Positions 62,308-64,000 of a stretch of DNA of 64,000 nucleotides are shown here, piece after piece (position 1 is the first letter of the stretch; each line of letters starts with the position of its first letter). Position numbers and translations under genes: made by a program. Under the pieces are notes generated by a model. The model was not told the DNA's origin. It saw only the letters and a list, made by a program, of their open reading frames with translations, and did no database searches. The DNA is from Roseomonas haemaphysalidis (GTDB taxonomy: Bacteria; Pseudomonadota; Alphaproteobacteria; Acetobacterales; Acetobacteraceae): positions 1,409,001 through 1,473,000 of the forward strand of contig NZ_CP061177.1 of the NCBI RefSeq assembly GCF_017355405.1, given 5' to 3'.

Positions 62308-63362
62308 ACCGCTTTGAATTCCTCCGCCCCGCCACGCTGCCGGAAGCCGTGAACATGGCCAGCGCGCCCGGCGCCGCTTTCCACGCCGGCGGCACCAACC
62401 TGCTGGACCTGATGAAGGGCGGCATCATGCGCCCCGACCGGTTGGTGGATGTCAGCCGCCTGCCGGGGCTGGACGGCATCGAGCACGCGGCGGATGGCGG
62501 CGTGCGCATCGGCGCGCTGGTGCGCAATGCCGAGCTGGCGCACGACGCGGGCTTCGCGGCACGCTTTCCGGCGGTGGCCGAGGCGCTGTTGTCCGGCGCG
62601 TCCGCGCAGCTGCGCAACGCCGCCACGGTGGGCGGCAATCTGCTGCAGCGCACCCGCTGCGGCTATTTCTACGACACCGCCAGCGCCTGCAACAAACGCC
62701 AGCCCGGCGCCGGCTGCGACGCGCGCGGCGGCGAGAACCGCCTGCACGCCATCCTGGGCTGGAGCGAGCATTGCATCGCCACGCACCCCTCCGATTTCTG
62801 CGTGCCGCTGCTGGCGCTGGGCGCGGTGGTGGAGATCGAGGGGCAGCACGGCCGGCGCGAGGTTCCGCTTGCCGGGTTCCACCTGCTGCCGGGCGAAACG
62901 CCCGAGCGTGAAACCGTGCTGGCGCCGGGCGAGCTGGTGGTGGCGGTGCGGCTGCCGGCCGAAGCCGCGCGCTTTGCCGCGCACAGCCGCTACCTGAAGC
63001 TGCGCGAGCGCACCTCCTACGCCTTTGCCGTGGTATCCGCCGCCGCCGCGCTGCGGCTGGAAGGCGGGCGCATCGCGGAAGCGCGCATCGCGCTTGGCGG
63101 CGTGGCGCTGAAGCCCTGGCGCGCCGAGGCCGCCGAGGCGGCGCTGGCCGGCCAGGCGCCGGAGCCCGCCGCCTTCGCCCGCGCGGCGGAACTGGCGCTG
63201 CAAGGCGCCGCGCCGTCCGGCGACAACGGCTTCAAGATCGGGCTGGCGCGGCGCATCGTGGCGCGCGCGCTGGCCCTGGCGGCGGCCGGCACGCCGGACC
63301 GCGTGCCCGCCCTGCCAGCCTCGCCCTTCGCACCCGTTCCGGGAGGCCCGATCCATGTCTGA
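62304..63362 (+). CDS. PaoB-like FAD subunit with extra cysteine cluster
   Basis: A 352-residue FAD-binding subunit of the xanthine dehydrogenase family. FAD contacts are AGGTNLLDLMKGG and TVGGNLLQRTRC. The insert TRCGYFYD, SACNKRQPGAGC and WSEHC supplies four cysteines, as in the extra [4Fe-4S] cluster of E. coli PaoB, distinguishing it from ordinary CoxM/XdhB subunits. GTG 62304 overlaps the upstream stop. Electrons leave here to an acceptor, probably oxygen or a quinone/cytochrome. Confidence 0.92.
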   Translation: MNRFEFLRPATLPEAVNMASAPGAAFHAGGTNLLDLMKGGIMRPDRLVDVSRLPGLDGIEHAADGGVRIGALVRNAELAHDAGFAARFPAVAEALLSGASAQLRNAATVGGNLLQRTRCGYFYDTASACNKRQPGAGCDARGGENRLHAILGWSEHCIATHPSDFCVPLLALGAVVEIEGQHGRREVPLAGFHLLPGETPERETVLAPGELVVAVRLPAEAARFAAHSRYLKLRERTSYAFAVVSAAAALRLEGGRIAEARIALGGVALKPWRAEAAEAALAGQAPEPAAFARAAELALQGAAPSGDNGFKIGLARRIVARALALAAAGTPDRVPALPASPFAPVPGGPIHV

Positions 63363-64000
63363 CACCGTGCAACACCGCCATGGCTCCAGCATCGGCCAGC
63401 CGCTGACGCGGCGCGACGGGCCGCTCAAGGTCACCGGCCAGGCGACCTTCGCCGCCGACAACCACCCGGACGGCATGCTGTTCGCGGTGCTGGCCGTCAG
63501 CGGCATCGCGCGCGGCCGGGTGGTGGCGATGGACCTCGCCGCCGCCCGCGCGCATCCCGGCGTGGTGGAGGTGATGACGCCGGCCAACCGCCCGCCGCTG
63601 GCCGCCGACCCGGATGGCAAGGACCATCCCTTCATGTTCCGCATGGAGGCGTTGCAGAACGACCGCGTGCGCTACCCCGGCCAGCCCATCGCCGTGGTGA
63701 TCGGCGAAACGCTGGAAGCGGCGACGGAGGGCGCCGCCCTGCTGGCGCCGCGCTACGAGGCCGAGGCCGCGCGCGTCGGGCTGGACGGCGCCGCCGTGTT
63801 CACGCCGCAATCCGTCGGCGTCGGCAACCCCGCCGCCGTGCAGCACGGCGACGTCGAGGCCGGGCTGGCGGCGGCGGAGCACCGCATCGAGGCGACCTAC
63901 GAGACGCCGGCGCAGTACCACAATCCGATGGAGCCGCACGGCATCGTCGCGGCCTGGGACGGCGACCGGCTGTCGCTCGACACGCCCAGCCAGGGCATGG
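63355..64000 (+). CDS. PaoC-like molybdopterin-binding subunit, N-terminal part
   Basis: The frame opens at ATG 63355 (overlapping the FAD-subunit gene by 8 bases) and runs off the window after about 215 codons. MSDTVQHRHGSSIGQPLTRRDG, given as its end GQPLTRRDGPLKVTGQATFAAD, and AVLAVSGIARGRV and YETPAQYHNPMEPHG are standard for the N-terminal domain of molybdenum hydroxylase large subunits. The last motif approaches the cofactor site. It would oxidise an aldehyde, probably aromatic, to the acid. Confidence 0.92.
   Translation, partial: MSDTVQHRHGSSIGQPLTRRDGPLKVTGQATFAADNHPDGMLFAVLAVSGIARGRVVAMDLAAARAHPGVVEVMTPANRPPLAADPDGKDHPFMFRMEALQNDRVRYPGQPIAVVIGETLEAATEGAALLAPRYEAEAARVGLDGAAVFTPQSVGVGNPAAVQHGDVEAGLAAAEHRIEATYETPAQYHNPMEPHGIVAAWDGDRLSLDTPSQGM

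Overview
The window is very GC-rich (roughly 70% by eye) and almost wholly protein-coding, with short gaps, stop/start overlaps of the ATGA, GTGA and TGATG type, and frequent GTG and TTG starts. Tripartite-tricarboxylate (Bug/TctC) binding proteins without membrane partners, many ABC importers for organic solutes, a pqqABCDE operon, a PQQ-type sorbosone dehydrogenase and a PaoABC-like molybdenum aldehyde oxidoreductase suggest an aerobic, heterotrophic alphaproteobacterium, most likely Acetobacteraceae/Roseomonadaceae (Roseomonas-like). That assignment is inference. I see no rRNA, tRNA, CRISPR array, phage or complete insertion sequence.

Layout. 1-7975 (+): a Bug protein tail, an SMP-30 lactonase, a second Bug protein, then a tightly coupled acyl-CoA operon (ADP-forming acyl-CoA synthetase, thiolase-like protein, DUF35 zinc/OB protein, nitronate-monooxygenase-like flavoprotein, crotonase). 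8078-10832 (-): crotonase, metallo-beta-lactamase-fold hydrolase and FMN 2-hydroxyacid oxidase. 10910-15131: ketopantoate-reductase-like protein, hotdog thioesterase, TPP enzyme and a third Bug protein. 15136-25195: a Baeyer-Villiger monooxygenase divergent from a Liv operon in which permease LivM and both ATPases are fused in one polypeptide, followed by LivK, an FMO-type flavoprotein, an SDR and a two-subunit CoA-transferase.

25614-38929 holds an aldolase, an amidase with its small AtzG-like partner, PotABC transporter genes, two PotD-type binding proteins, an amidohydrolase, RidA, a DadA-like oxidase, an LLM flavin monooxygenase, a HisD-family dehydrogenase and a divergent XRE-cupin (PuuR-like) regulator. 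This looks like uptake and breakdown of an organic-nitrogen (possibly sulfonated) compound. 39124-47903 has a second Pot/Fbp-like ABC operon, a paralogous binding protein on the opposite strand, an oxidoreductase, and a polar-amino-acid ABC system lacking an ATPase gene. 48238-51096 is a soluble multi-PAS hybrid histidine kinase. 51069-54195 is pqqABCDE, including a 28-residue PqqA. 54517-55818 is the sorbosone dehydrogenase, 56004-59720 the sulfate importer sbp-cysTWA, 60128-61132 a DUF2891 protein, and 61143-64000 a TetR regulator divergent from paoABC.

Three signals go beyond gene content. A large inverted-repeat element fills three convergent junctions (about 7977, 43150 and 55819), with one orphan half-copy near 54416. 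A 12-bp operator-like motif TACTNANCRGTA occurs in three intergenic regions upstream of the Bug and Liv genes, twice in the same register with a -10 box. The LivM-LivG-LivF triple fusion spans 836 codons without a stop.
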